Virus record (IMG/VR): IMGVR_UViG_3300031673_000048
Coordinates: 1 to 58,763 of that record
DNA length: 58,763 bases
Direction: 5' to 3' (one strand)
DNA from: a virus
The position numbers and the translations under genes were made by a program. The first letter of the stretch is position 1, and each line of letters begins with the position of its first letter. This document shows positions 14,150-21,974 of this stretch, one piece after another. A model generated the notes under the pieces. The model made no database searches. It was not told the origin of the DNA and was given only the letters and a program-made list of their open reading frames with translations.

Positions 14150-14690
14150 TAGATAATCTCCTGTAACGATCAAAAAGAATTTTACGAATATGCCAAACGT
14201 ATTGACGGCTCCCCCCAAAAATTTCTCCTATTTGTAAATCATTTAAACCCTCTATTCTTAGTTTTATAGTTTTTCGCTCAATTTCAGTTTTGACTATAGA
14301 ATCAAGAATATCAAATAAAATTATACTATCAAAGAATATGCCTCGTTTGTGTACCATATTATCAATTAATGGTACGTTTTTTTGTGTAAATCGCTTTATA
14401 AATTTTCTACAATGTTGGTGAACATATCTATTAATGTAGCCCCCAATATTATTATGCTTAATATTATGAAACCTATTAACTGCATCGACTACTCCAAGTA
14501 ATGCTTCACCTTGTAAATCATCTTGATCTAACCCAGTTATCTTATGATAATGTGAAGCTATAGCAGAAGCCGGTATAACGAAAGCCATAGTTAGTTCGTC
14601 TTTAATGATTTTATTATCTGGATCAACTTTTAACTTAATAGCTAATTCTGCAATATCATCATCAGATAGCTTTGTTTGATCGAAGTGCAT
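14142..14690 (-). CDS. Sigma-70-like transcription factor
   Basis: 182 residues. Residues about 33-100 resemble region 2 (DLQGEALLGVVDAVNRF, then YINRYVHQHCRKFIKRF), including the core-binding D-x-x-x-E-x-x-x-x-x-A-x-x-x-F pattern. Residues about 135-175 resemble region 4 (IEGLNDLQIGEIFGGS then VWHIRKIL), a helix-turn-helix for the -35 box. It would redirect host RNA polymerase to phage promoters. The 10-mer array at 37.7-38.2 kb is a candidate target, by inference. Confidence 0.7.
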   Translation of the reverse strand: MHFDQTKLSDDDIAELAIKLKVDPDNKIIKDELTMAFVIPASAIASHYHKITGLDQDDLQGEALLGVVDAVNRFHNIKHNNIGGYINRYVHQHCRKFIKRFTQKNVPLIDNMVHKRGIFFDSIILFDILDSIVKTEIERKTIKLRIEGLNDLQIGEIFGGSRQYVWHIRKILFDRYRRLSSE

Positions 14691-14955
14691 ATTTTACCTC
14701 TGCAATTTTTGCCTTATAATAATCTATTTCATTATGATTATTTCCTCTCATTGCTTTTAACATCAAATCATAATAAATAAGATATAGTTTATGTAGTTGA
14801 TCGTTGTCACCAGTTGGGCCTAATAACCCCAAAAGAAAATCATTTCGTTCCTTTTGTAATCTTCTTACATCGGCGGTCAGATTCCGTCCCCATGATTCAT
14901 TAAATTGTGATTGACATTTTCTTAACTTGCTGCGGATGACTGACTTGCTGCTCAT
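14662..14955 (-). CDS. Small helical protein, 97 aa
   Basis: MSSKSVIRSKLRKCQSQFNE, mainly charged helix (VRRLQKERNDFLLGLLG, YYKAKIAEVKYALRSNK). ATG 14955 follows GGAGTGAAA. It overlaps the sigma-like gene by 29 bases, so the two are probably co-translated; an accessory or anti-sigma role is only a guess. Confidence 0.55.
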   Translation of the reverse strand: MSSKSVIRSKLRKCQSQFNESWGRNLTADVRRLQKERNDFLLGLLGPTGDNDQLHKLYLIYYDLMLKAMRGNNHNEIDYYKAKIAEVKYALRSNKAI

Positions 14956-14964
14956 TTTCACTCC

Positions 14965-14978
14965 TGATTTTAAAATCA
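14965..14978. promoter_or_regulatory. 14-bp palindrome TGATTTTAAAATCA
   Basis: A perfect palindrome just upstream of the ribosome site of the 14955 gene. The identical 14-mer occurs at 45408-45421. It could be an operator for a dimeric regulator. Confidence 0.35.
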
Positions 14979-15044
14979 AATCATCGTTTTTAACAAAATC
15001 AATATCATTTTACTTTTTTCTAGTCTATTCAGTTTTTCTTTTTC

Positions 15045-15104
<60 letters not shown>

Positions 15105-15198
15105 GTGGGGGCATATATTATATTATAACCTATATTTTCAAGCTGTCAACCATAATTATTTAACGAATTATGAAATGGTATTGATTTTATTAATCTTA

Positions 15199-15684
15199 TT
15201 AATTTGATTTTGATTTTATTGGAATGAATAACCAGTACAATTGAACAGCGATTTTAATATCATCTAATGGGTAAATCATACCCCTTGGGTCATAAACTGT
15301 ACCGTCATCATGAGCAACAGCGTGCCAATAACCAGACGGTGCTTTACCCATTAAAATTCCTTTGGTCCCAGCTAAATAATGATCGAAACGCTCTTCATTA
15401 CTATCAAAATTAGCAAATTTGATCCCATACTTATCTACCCCAGTAGCAGTTTGAATCGAAACAGCCTCAATAGGAATCATGGCATAATTCAAAGCTAAAG
15501 CAGCATCAATCAATTCCTGAGTATGAAAACCTTTTCTATTCCCAGGCGACTTTAATTTTTCATTGATTACCTCGCTTCCATCATGCCCTATCAATTTCTC
15601 TAACCATTCTATAGGTTCATCAACTACCATTGCCATTGCAGCTAAAGAACAGTTCCAATAATTAGTTGACTTTATTAATTTCAT
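15199..15684 (-). CDS. C39-like papain-fold peptidase
   Basis: 161 residues from ATG 15684. NYWNCSLAAMAMVVDEP carries the N-terminal Cys in the N-C-x-x-A-x-x-A-M pattern, LIGHDGSEVI follows, and GYWHAVAHDDGTVYDPRG contains the His and the D-P segment of peptidase C39-like proteins. This is a recurrent uncharacterised phage protein. Substrate unknown. It is separated from the following gene by the microsatellite gap. Confidence 0.7.
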   Translation of the reverse strand: MKLIKSTNYWNCSLAAMAMVVDEPIEWLEKLIGHDGSEVINEKLKSPGNRKGFHTQELIDAALALNYAMIPIEAVSIQTATGVDKYGIKFANFDSNEERFDHYLAGTKGILMGKAPSGYWHAVAHDDGTVYDPRGMIYPLDDIKIAVQLYWLFIPIKSKSN

Positions 15685-15686
15685 TA

Positions 15687-15878
15687 TTATCCTTGCATTG
15701 ATACTATAGTTATTGTTGATTCTAACAATTTTATATTTTCGCATATTTTACAAATAAAATCAAAGGATAAATGCTCTGGCGGTGAAAAATCTGGGGGTGC
15801 AATAGTAGTAAGTAGGCTACCACACTTTGAGCAATAATGTTTCATAGTTTTACATTCTTCTTTGATAAAAGTTTTCAT
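15687..15878 (-). CDS. Small zinc-ribbon protein
   Basis: 63 residues from ATG 15878 (ATGA junction) or 52 from ATG 15845. MKHYCSKCGSLL and FICKICENIKLL give two C-x-x-C knuckles. Unknown function. Confidence 0.6.
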   Translation of the reverse strand: MKTFIKEECKTMKHYCSKCGSLLTTIAPPDFSPPEHLSFDFICKICENIKLLESTITIVSMQG

Positions 15879-16036
15879 TGTATTAGCCAATTCATTAACG
15901 GTTTAACAATAGAATATTCTATTGTCTGTGCTACCCCAGTATAATTAAAATGGCCAAGAACCATAATTAATACTGAGTCAATTATATTCATTACTGTGTG
16001 GCAATAAATTGCTCTTTTTATATAAATCTTAAACAT
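15875..16036 (-). CDS. Small membrane-associated protein, 53 aa
   Basis: MFKIYIKRAIYCHTVMNIID, then SVLIMVLGHFNYTGVAQTIE and KPLMNWLIQ. ATG 16036 overlaps the upstream stop (ATGTTTAA). Size and layout are reminiscent of DUF2061-type two-helix membrane proteins, but the match is weak. Confidence 0.5.
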   Translation of the reverse strand: MFKIYIKRAIYCHTVMNIIDSVLIMVLGHFNYTGVAQTIEYSIVKPLMNWLIQ

Positions 16037-16517
16037 CTTTTTTATTTTCTAATAAATCTTCAGTTATTTCTATACAAGTCGTTAATTTTTGTAAACTGGC
16101 CGGGATATTACAAGCAAAAATCGTTACCGATACGCTTTTTTCTTTAAGATATTTTACCAGAGGAATAATATCTGGATTAGATACTCCAATAATAATATTA
16201 GTATCATCATTTTCAAAAATTTCTTTAAAAATATCAACAGAAATACCAACAAGCCAATTGCATCGTTTAATATCTCTATTACCTATTTTCAAAACATACG
16301 GACACTTATATTTTGTAATACATCCAAGTGATTGAATATATTTAATAAATGAACTAGCTTCATTACCCTCCTGGCACCCATAAGCTATAATTTTTGGGTC
16401 ACTAAAATCAAGAATCTTTTTAGCTTCTTCTAAATATTTACCATAATCTAGTTTACCAGAGCCAAATTTCTTTAATAACTTATAATAAAGATCAGTAATG
16501 TCAACAAATAAAGCCAT
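16029..16517 (-). CDS. NYN/LabA-like PIN-fold protein (possible RNase)
   Basis: 162 residues. ALFVDITDLYYKL supplies the first Asp, CNWLVGISVDIFKEI a second, and IIIGVSNPDIIPLVKYLKEK, then VSVTIFA, the S-x-D-x-D-like third block followed by the typical helix and strand of NYN domains. Active members are metal-dependent RNases. Acidic residue spacing is approximate, so activity is not certain. Confidence 0.6.
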   Translation of the reverse strand: MALFVDITDLYYKLLKKFGSGKLDYGKYLEEAKKILDFSDPKIIAYGCQEGNEASSFIKYIQSLGCITKYKCPYVLKIGNRDIKRCNWLVGISVDIFKEIFENDDTNIIIGVSNPDIIPLVKYLKEKSVSVTIFACNIPASLQKLTTCIEITEDLLENKKDV

Positions 16518-16520
16518 TGT

Positions 16521-16925
16521 TTAATTCCTATTTTGTTCTAGTGACCATTGCCTATTCAATTTAATATTTCTTGGAGAAACTTTTGATCTTAATATTATAA
16601 CAGGCTTTTTAATCATATAGTGCCAAGCCTTTATAGAAAAGTTAATAGTAATTTTTAATGAATCTAAATCACTGTATGCCTTAATACATTCATCTGTGTT
16701 ATATTCAACTTTTAATTCACAAATATCTTGACATCTTAATAATGCCATCCAATGTAACTGCATTCCTAATAATTCTTCCCCAGCTAATTCTAAGGTATGT
16801 AACCAAATACCATATTTGTCTGGGGTCACTCTGCGTATAGATTCTTCCACGATTAATCCCGGAAACAATCCTATTTTTTGTATATTTGTCCAATTTTCTA
16901 ATGATGTGAAATGATAGCCTATCAT
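16521..16925 (-). CDS. Possible ADP-ribosyltransferase-fold protein
   Basis: 134 residues. The opening MIGYHFTSLENWTNIQKIGL matches the H-x-T block plus helix and 'I-x-x-x-G-L' of ART-fold enzymes and KptA-like RNA 2'-phosphotransferases; PDKYGIWLHTLE would be the next strand. The rest is divergent and I see no clear catalytic Glu motif. Phage ARTs typically modify host proteins, RNA or DNA. Function is inference. Confidence 0.45.
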   Translation of the reverse strand: MIGYHFTSLENWTNIQKIGLFPGLIVEESIRRVTPDKYGIWLHTLELAGEELLGMQLHWMALLRCQDICELKVEYNTDECIKAYSDLDSLKITINFSIKAWHYMIKKPVIILRSKVSPRNIKLNRQWSLEQNRN

Positions 16926-16937
16926 GTCTAAATAACT

Positions 16938-17582
16938 CTATAACCTTGATGCTATAGCTACCCCGCTTCCTGTACCAATAATATCGGCACCTGCTTCAAT
17001 AAACAATAATGACTGCTCGGTAGTTTTAATACCTCCGGCTGCCTTGATTTTAATATCTTTGCTACCACTCTTCCACAGCTTTACAGTATCTAATGTCGCA
17101 CCGCCAAAACCATACCCCGTTGACGTTTTGATACACCAGGCACCACTATCACAAACAATTTGTAAAGCAATCAACAATTGAGCTATGTTAAGATAGCATT
17201 CTTCAACTATAACTTTAATTGGGATATTCGGAAAATGTCTAACTAACCATGAAAGTTCTTCAACTACTTTAATATATTCTTTGTTAAGAAAAGCCCCAAG
17301 ATTCCAAACTACATCGAACTCATTCGCACCCTCTTCCAAAGCATTATCCATTTCGTGCAGTTTTACCGGACAGCGATTATATCCGAAAGGGAACCCAATA
17401 ACTGAACTTACTTTTAATCCGGTATCTTTTAATAAATTACTGGCTACATGAACTAAACTAGGCGGTACACAAACCCCTCTGAACCCTAATTCTAATGCTT
17501 CTAAACAAAGTTGCCTAATAATTTTTCCATTAGCATCTGGCTTTAGATATGTATGATCAATAGTATCAAGTAAATTCACCAT
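16938..17582 (-). CDS. deoC: Deoxyribose-phosphate aldolase
   Basis: About 214 residues from ATG 17582 (GGAG three bases upstream) or GTG 17579. IDHTYLKPDA, FRGVCVPPSLV, SSVIGFPFGY, NEFDVVWNLGAF, KVIVEECYL, IKTSTGYGFGGATLD and KIKAAGGIKT follow DeoC order; the Schiff-base Lys is in WCIKTSTGYG and the proton-relay Lys in IKAAGGIKT. It splits 2-deoxyribose-5-phosphate into acetaldehyde and glyceraldehyde-3-phosphate, ending deoxynucleoside breakdown. Unusual in phages; its overlap with ndk ties it to the nucleotide operon. Confidence 0.9.
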   Translation of the reverse strand: MVNLLDTIDHTYLKPDANGKIIRQLCLEALELGFRGVCVPPSLVHVASNLLKDTGLKVSSVIGFPFGYNRCPVKLHEMDNALEEGANEFDVVWNLGAFLNKEYIKVVEELSWLVRHFPNIPIKVIVEECYLNIAQLLIALQIVCDSGAWCIKTSTGYGFGGATLDTVKLWKSGSKDIKIKAAGGIKTTEQSLLFIEAGADIIGTGSGVAIASRL

Positions 17583-17982
17583 CAACTCCAAAGAAAAGTG
17601 ATGATTCATTGTTCACAGCCACAAGACTATCACTGGCATGAATGCAGTTACGCATTACCGGATATGATCCGAAATTCCCTCTGATAGTCCCAGGTAACGC
17701 TTCAAAGCTATTTGTTGGACCTATAATATCTCTCACTCGATCAATGGCATGATGCCCTTCTATAATTATACCGATCACTGGAGCACTCATCATAAATTTA
17801 GCTAAATTATTAAATACGTTTTTTGGCACATGCTTATACATTTCCCAACACCATTCTCTATCAACTTGCTTGATACCAATATCAATGATTTTGAAATCTT
17901 TATCCTCGAACATACTAATAATTCTACCAATAAGACCCCTTTTAATGGCATCTGGTTTAATTATAATAAAGGTTTGTTCCAT
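17566..17982 (-). CDS. ndk: Nucleoside diphosphate kinase
   Basis: 138 residues. FIIIKPDAIKRGLIGRII is the N-terminal Ndk signature, IRGNFGSYPVMRNCIHASDS contains the R-G-D/N-F block and the phosphorylated His (NCIHASDS). Residues expected around the phosphate path are present. It converts dNDPs to dNTPs with ATP, completing supply from the reductase. The start is in TAATG with the preceding gene after a TGA is read through. Confidence 0.93.
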   Translation of the reverse strand: MEQTFIIIKPDAIKRGLIGRIISMFEDKDFKIIDIGIKQVDREWCWEMYKHVPKNVFNNLAKFMMSAPVIGIIIEGHHAIDRVRDIIGPTNSFEALPGTIRGNFGSYPVMRNCIHASDSLVAVNNESSLFFGVDGEFT

Positions 17983-18176
17983 TAAATTTTCTTTAATTTT
18001 TTAAGGATAGTAGTAAAATCATCTATTGCCAATCACAGTTTTAATGGATCAATATCAATGGCATCCTGCCCACGATATACTCCCTTATCCCCATTTAATC
18101 CATAAATTAATCTATCATACCTAGTATTTAATCCCGATTTTAATTGTCTCAGCCTATTTGAATACACTTTAGTCAT
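17982..18176 (-). pseudogene. Small gene with an in-frame TGA
   Basis: ATG 18176 reads MTKVYSNRLRQLKSGLNTRY then IDIDPLKL and TGA (18033-18035). The same frame continues LAIDDFTTILKKLKKI to a TAA that overlaps the ndk ATG. Trp (TGG) at the TGA would restore a 64-residue coupled gene; otherwise a 47-residue protein is made. Unknown function. Confidence 0.5.
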
Positions 18177-18397
18177 TATACACCTTTACCGAAAACTGCA
18201 CCGATTCCGTTTATTACACCAAAAACCGGTTCATCAAGATCAAATGTTACTATCGTATCAACATCGAAAGAGCGTTTCACAGTTTCACTGTAGCTATACT
18301 GTATTAATTTGTCTCTGTCCTGGACAGAACATACAATCATATCTTGTGGTTCAACATGAATAACTTTATTTAATTTATGCCTACTTCGTTCAATCAT
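18176..18397 (-). CDS. Small unknown protein, 73 aa
   Basis: MIERSRHKLNKVIHVEPQDM, strand-rich, with DTIVTFDLDEPVFGVINGIG. It lies directly downstream of thyX and ends in TAATG with the next gene. Unknown function. Confidence 0.6.
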   Translation of the reverse strand: MIERSRHKLNKVIHVEPQDMIVCSVQDRDKLIQYSYSETVKRSFDVDTIVTFDLDEPVFGVINGIGAVFGKGV

Positions 18398-19051
18398 TTA
18401 TAAATCCTCGAAAAGTGCTGGTAATTTGATTCTAATATCGTCAAGTATATTTGCAAATATGCCCCTTATTTCCCATTGTGCATGTGTATTAAGAGCACGC
18501 TCTTGAAAAACATGACGCCACTGACGTACATTGAACGTCACCGCAAGCTCTGTTTTAGTTGCATTAGGAAGGACATACCTAGCATCTTCGGGCCTTACGC
18601 TGTCATCCAATTCGCATAAATACTCTTCGTATGATCTACAAATACAATTTAACCAATTATTCTGTTTGATGGAGTTCACTGATGATATTGCTAAGTATCT
18701 TCCAGGTCCCAAACCGATAGACGGCGGACAAATAACTTTTAAGCTATTATTCTTGCCGTAGTTGCAGTACCTCTGAGATTCTTGAGAATAGGCTGCGATA
18801 CGATGCCTGACCAATTGATGCGAACAAGATCGACTACATATTATGATAGCGGTAAGAGAAACGTGTTCAAGAACACTATGATGCCCGGATTTTATAATCA
18901 TTCTGATGAATTTTTCAGCGGAGTCATCAGTGATTTTATCCTCAGACCGATAACAGATACGCCCGCATCGCTCGATATGCTGGCATATAAATGGAAATGA
19001 CCTTATTGTATACTCAGGCCAATAATAAGAGGGTTTAACGATCTCGATCAT
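18398..19051 (-). CDS. thyX: Flavin-dependent thymidylate synthase
   Basis: 217 residues. SGHHSVLEHVSL and HQLVRHRIAAYSQESQRY contain the ThyX signature R-H-R-x7-S; the C-terminal LNTHAQWEIRGIF matches the conserved end. Uses FAD, NADPH and methylene-tetrahydrofolate to make dTMP from dUMP without a catalytic Cys on the uracil. Length is normal. Its ATG overlaps the stop of the HNH-AP2 gene inserted between it and dCMP deaminase. Confidence 0.93.
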   Translation of the reverse strand: MIEIVKPSYYWPEYTIRSFPFICQHIERCGRICYRSEDKITDDSAEKFIRMIIKSGHHSVLEHVSLTAIIICSRSCSHQLVRHRIAAYSQESQRYCNYGKNNSLKVICPPSIGLGPGRYLAISSVNSIKQNNWLNCICRSYEEYLCELDDSVRPEDARYVLPNATKTELAVTFNVRQWRHVFQERALNTHAQWEIRGIFANILDDIRIKLPALFEDL

Positions 19052-19512
19052 CGTGCAAATTCTCCTCGGTACTTTTTGGCTGCTTCTTGGTAAGCTTTTA
19101 CTGCTTCATTAATATCATCGAAAGTTCCTAAACGTATAGATTTACCATTTATTCTAATTTGGGCAAAATAATTGGACCGCCTTTTATCAAAGAAAACACC
19201 CTTAAATCCGCTGGTATTATTGTTTTGCTTATTTCTATTAAATCCATTCTGGGAGGATGTAGCTGATCTTAAATTTTCTCTTTGATTATTTAATCCATTT
19301 CCATCAATATGATCTATTTGTTCTGATAAATCAAGCCCCATTTTTTCAGCTATTTGTCGATGCATATAAATATTTACCCCTTGTTTTATATTTCTAACTG
19401 CATAATACATAAATCCATTCCAACGGGCTTGCCACCTATATTGAAGAAGATCAAAATAATCTTCATCAGATACATAAGCAGTTTGATTCTTAGTAAGAGC
19501 AATCTTTCTCAT
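19048..19512 (-). CDS. HNH endonuclease with AP2 DNA-binding domain
   Basis: 154 residues from ATG 19512. YAVRNIKQGVNIYMHRQIAE, then IDHIDGNGLNNQRENLR, gives the H-x-x-x ... D-H-x-D-x-N-x-x-N-x-R-x-N-L-R HNH core; SGFKGVFFDKRRSNYFAQIR, then GTFDDINEAVKAYQEAA, is an AP2 domain. This is a homing-type endonuclease. It is seamlessly placed: ATGA with dCMP deaminase and ATGA with thyX, so it does not break the operon. Intact. Confidence 0.88.
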   Translation of the reverse strand: MRKIALTKNQTAYVSDEDYFDLLQYRWQARWNGFMYYAVRNIKQGVNIYMHRQIAEKMGLDLSEQIDHIDGNGLNNQRENLRSATSSQNGFNRNKQNNNTSGFKGVFFDKRRSNYFAQIRINGKSIRLGTFDDINEAVKAYQEAAKKYRGEFAR

Positions 19513-19985
19513 GGTAGCCATTCTTCCCCATTAAATAGATTTGTGCAGCCACCAATTTTACCGTCGTATAATTGGTAATCTACCCCACCAGATTTCAGTA
19601 TTTGCAAACCAAGATTAATATCATCTTTCCATCTATCTGGAGTCCTGTCATAGCATTGCTTATGAGAAATAACTTTCTTTATTCCAGAGAAATAAATGGC
19701 TCTTGCACAATCAGGGCATGCCGCCCAAGTAGATATTAAAATTTTGTCTTTTAGTATGAACCCTATCTTTGCGGATAAAAGGATTGCATTTTCTTCAGCA
19801 TGTTCTACTAATCTATATTTTAATGGTCGTTCTTGCGTGATCATTCCAGGGACAAATACGTTAGTACCGAGTGAGCAGATATAACCATCATTATTGACAA
19901 CTAAAGCTCCTACTTGTGTTGTTTCATCCTGACTATTATCTGTAGCATGATTATATGCTAGTCGCAATAAGTCTTTAATCTGCAC
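19509..19985 (-). CDS. dCMP deaminase
   Basis: 158 residues. VEHAEENAILLSAK holds H-A-E and ISTWAACPDCARAIYFSGIK the P-C-x-x-C zinc ligands; QVGALVVNNDG is the usual N-terminal strand. Converts dCMP to dUMP, the ThyX substrate. Overlaps the reductase by 11 bases. Confidence 0.9.
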   Translation of the reverse strand: MQIKDLLRLAYNHATDNSQDETTQVGALVVNNDGYICSLGTNVFVPGMITQERPLKYRLVEHAEENAILLSAKIGFILKDKILISTWAACPDCARAIYFSGIKKVISHKQCYDRTPDRWKDDINLGLQILKSGGVDYQLYDGKIGGCTNLFNGEEWLP

Positions 19986-21600
19986 AACTGCCCCCTTTCA
20001 GACTACAAATATTAACAGACTCTTCAACACCTTCATTAGCTAATGCCTCTTCATAAGATACCGGAGTCAACGGTTGCCCGGGCCTTCCGCCGTCTGGGTA
20101 AACAGTTATACCTCTTAATTGAGGTAGATAACGCATAAGCATACTACCGAATGGGTGTACCGTGTTACTATTATTAAGTTCGCTGCCCCATGCGAGTAAG
20201 TTGATTGTACTACTAATGCAATGATCGACATACTGCTGCACCCAAGCTTGAAAAGATACACGTCTTTCTACATTACTAGCTAAGCAGTAGGCGTCCTCAA
20301 TTTTACCCGGTTCTATACCACTATCTATTAATCTTCTAGCACATGGGTCTACAACATACTGATAAAATTGCTGGTTTCCTTTAAGATATTGTCTTTTGTA
20401 ACTAATACAAAACAAGGGCTCGATGCCTCCGGTAGTCTCAGCTACTATGCTTGTAGTGCCTCCAGGTGGGATAGCTCTCGTCTTCTTTGGCCGTGTTAAC
20501 TCCCATTCATCGGACCATTTATTAGCGTATCGGCCTGATTTTGAGTAAGCTGTTAGCCATGATCCTAGCTCGTCATCAGGCCCGTATATCTTACCGCGCT
20601 TGAGCAACCACTCGCTGATTCCCATTAATCCGAGACCGAGACGGCGATTCTTCGTCCTGATCTTGTCCACATCGCTATAAGGCACATCTGAATAAACTGT
20701 TCCCGCCAAAAGGAAAGCTATAGCTAAATCAATAATGATTTTGAAATCATCAATAGTCTTGACTTGTGCTAAGTTGATACTACCGAGGCAACAAACATCA
20801 TCGCTAGTTTTACTTGATATTTCGCAGCAAGGATTCCTTAAATCCTCACCCTTATTTTTACCAGTGTCAACTGTGAAACCTGGTTCCCCAGTCCTTAACA
20901 TTTGACCGATAGCCGACCAGTAAACACTATAAGCCAAAGCATGATTACTATGCTCGTCATCGGCATAAGCTTCGAAGAACTCGTCATCAAGCTGCACACT
21001 TATATTAGTATAATCGAGTGTTGCTGGAAAGCTATAGTCCTCTGATTTTAATCTCTTTACATCATTAGACCAATCTTTTATTTTTATGAACTTATGAATA
21101 TCAGGGTGGCTCCATCGTAGTCCAGCCCATACCGCACCTCGGCGATTACCGCCAGCCATTATACCTCTGGAACACTCATTGACCATTTGCATTAATGCAA
21201 TCGGTCCAGTAGCTACCCCATTAGTTCGTCTTATTATCGAACCTTCGTGCCGAATATCACTATAATTTATACCTACCCCACCACCAGACATTAATGCTAG
21301 CGATGACTTATGCAATAATTCTGCCCAACCTTCACGACTATCGTGTACTTTTAATAGAAAGCAATTATTTATTTGCTTAAATTGATTTCCAGCAGCATAA
21401 AGATACCGGCCACCAGGAATGAACTTTTTCTCAGTTATCAATTTACAAATATCTTGTGACAACTTCTGACGCATATCTATACCGACAGCTTTTAATACGT
21501 TTTTAGTTACTCTATTGGCTATCTCTGGCCAAGTCTCTTTACGCCCGTCAACATCATGGGCGTACATTCTATTCATTATTGTTTCAGAGAAGACTGACAT
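19975..21600 (-). CDS. nrdJ: Class II (B12-dependent) ribonucleotide reductase
   Basis: 541 residues. Motifs in order: NNCFLLKV, ALMSGGGVGINYSDIRHEGS, GGNRRGAVWAGLRWSHPDI, LRNPCCEIS (N-P-C-x-E-I active site with the thiyl Cys), CCLGSINL, IPPGGTTSIVAETTGGIEPL and a C-terminal C-x5-C pair (CSLKGGSC) for re-reduction. This pattern and single-chain size match adenosylcobalamin-dependent reductases, which need host B12 but no oxygen or small subunit. It reduces ribonucleotides to deoxyribonucleotides and leads the dNTP operon. Confidence 0.9.
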   Translation of the reverse strand: MSVFSETIMNRMYAHDVDGRKETWPEIANRVTKNVLKAVGIDMRQKLSQDICKLITEKKFIPGGRYLYAAGNQFKQINNCFLLKVHDSREGWAELLHKSSLALMSGGGVGINYSDIRHEGSIIRRTNGVATGPIALMQMVNECSRGIMAGGNRRGAVWAGLRWSHPDIHKFIKIKDWSNDVKRLKSEDYSFPATLDYTNISVQLDDEFFEAYADDEHSNHALAYSVYWSAIGQMLRTGEPGFTVDTGKNKGEDLRNPCCEISSKTSDDVCCLGSINLAQVKTIDDFKIIIDLAIAFLLAGTVYSDVPYSDVDKIRTKNRRLGLGLMGISEWLLKRGKIYGPDDELGSWLTAYSKSGRYANKWSDEWELTRPKKTRAIPPGGTTSIVAETTGGIEPLFCISYKRQYLKGNQQFYQYVVDPCARRLIDSGIEPGKIEDAYCLASNVERRVSFQAWVQQYVDHCISSTINLLAWGSELNNSNTVHPFGSMLMRYLPQLRGITVYPDGGRPGQPLTPVSYEEALANEGVEESVNICSLKGGSCAD

Positions 21601-21841
21601 TATCTTTAGCTTTGTAGAACAAAATTATTAGTATGCAAGCAGCGTTTACAGCGTAATTAGAAAGTATCCACCAAATAAAACCATAATCCATTATTATCGC
21701 AATAGTGCAGAGTATTTCTCCTAATAGCCACAGCAATAAGAATGATAGAGACACACCTTTGGCAGTATTATCTCTGATACATTGGTAAACTTGTGGTATA
21801 CCGCATATCATAAAACAAATTGACCCTAGCCAACCTATCAT
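21584..21841 (-). CDS. SemiSWEET/PQ-loop small membrane transporter
   Basis: 85 residues from ATG 21841. Three predicted helices; helix 1 ends CGIPQVYQCIRDNTAKGVS, the P-Q motif and K-G-V-S loop of SemiSWEET proteins, followed by FLLLWLLGEILCTI. Bacterial SemiSWEETs are homodimeric facilitators of sugar movement. Finding one in a phage operon next to the reductase is unusual. GGAAG precedes the start by nine bases. Confidence 0.7.
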   Translation of the reverse strand: MIGWLGSICFMICGIPQVYQCIRDNTAKGVSLSFLLLWLLGEILCTIAIIMDYGFIWWILSNYAVNAACILIILFYKAKDNVSLL

Positions 21842-21974
21842 TAAATATGCTTCCAACTTATTCTATTAATTATGCCGTAAATAGTGCCGTAGCATACCCC
21901 ATACTCTTTAGCTAACAACGATAAATATCAGTTTCTGATAAGTCAGGTATCGGTAAAAGTCTACTAATATTCAT
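21841..21974 (-). pseudogene. Internally deleted HNH endonuclease remnant
   Basis: ATG 21974 gives MNISRLLPIPDLSETDIYRC, matching the start of the HNH gene at 4501 (LPIPDLTELDIYRFW). In another frame the sequence continues LAKEYGVCYGTIYGIINRIS and WKHI, matching that protein's C-terminal helix-turn-helix and final WKHI. The catalytic core between is gone. It begins in ATGA with the upstream gene and ends in TAATG with the next, as the intact copy does. Confidence 0.75.
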
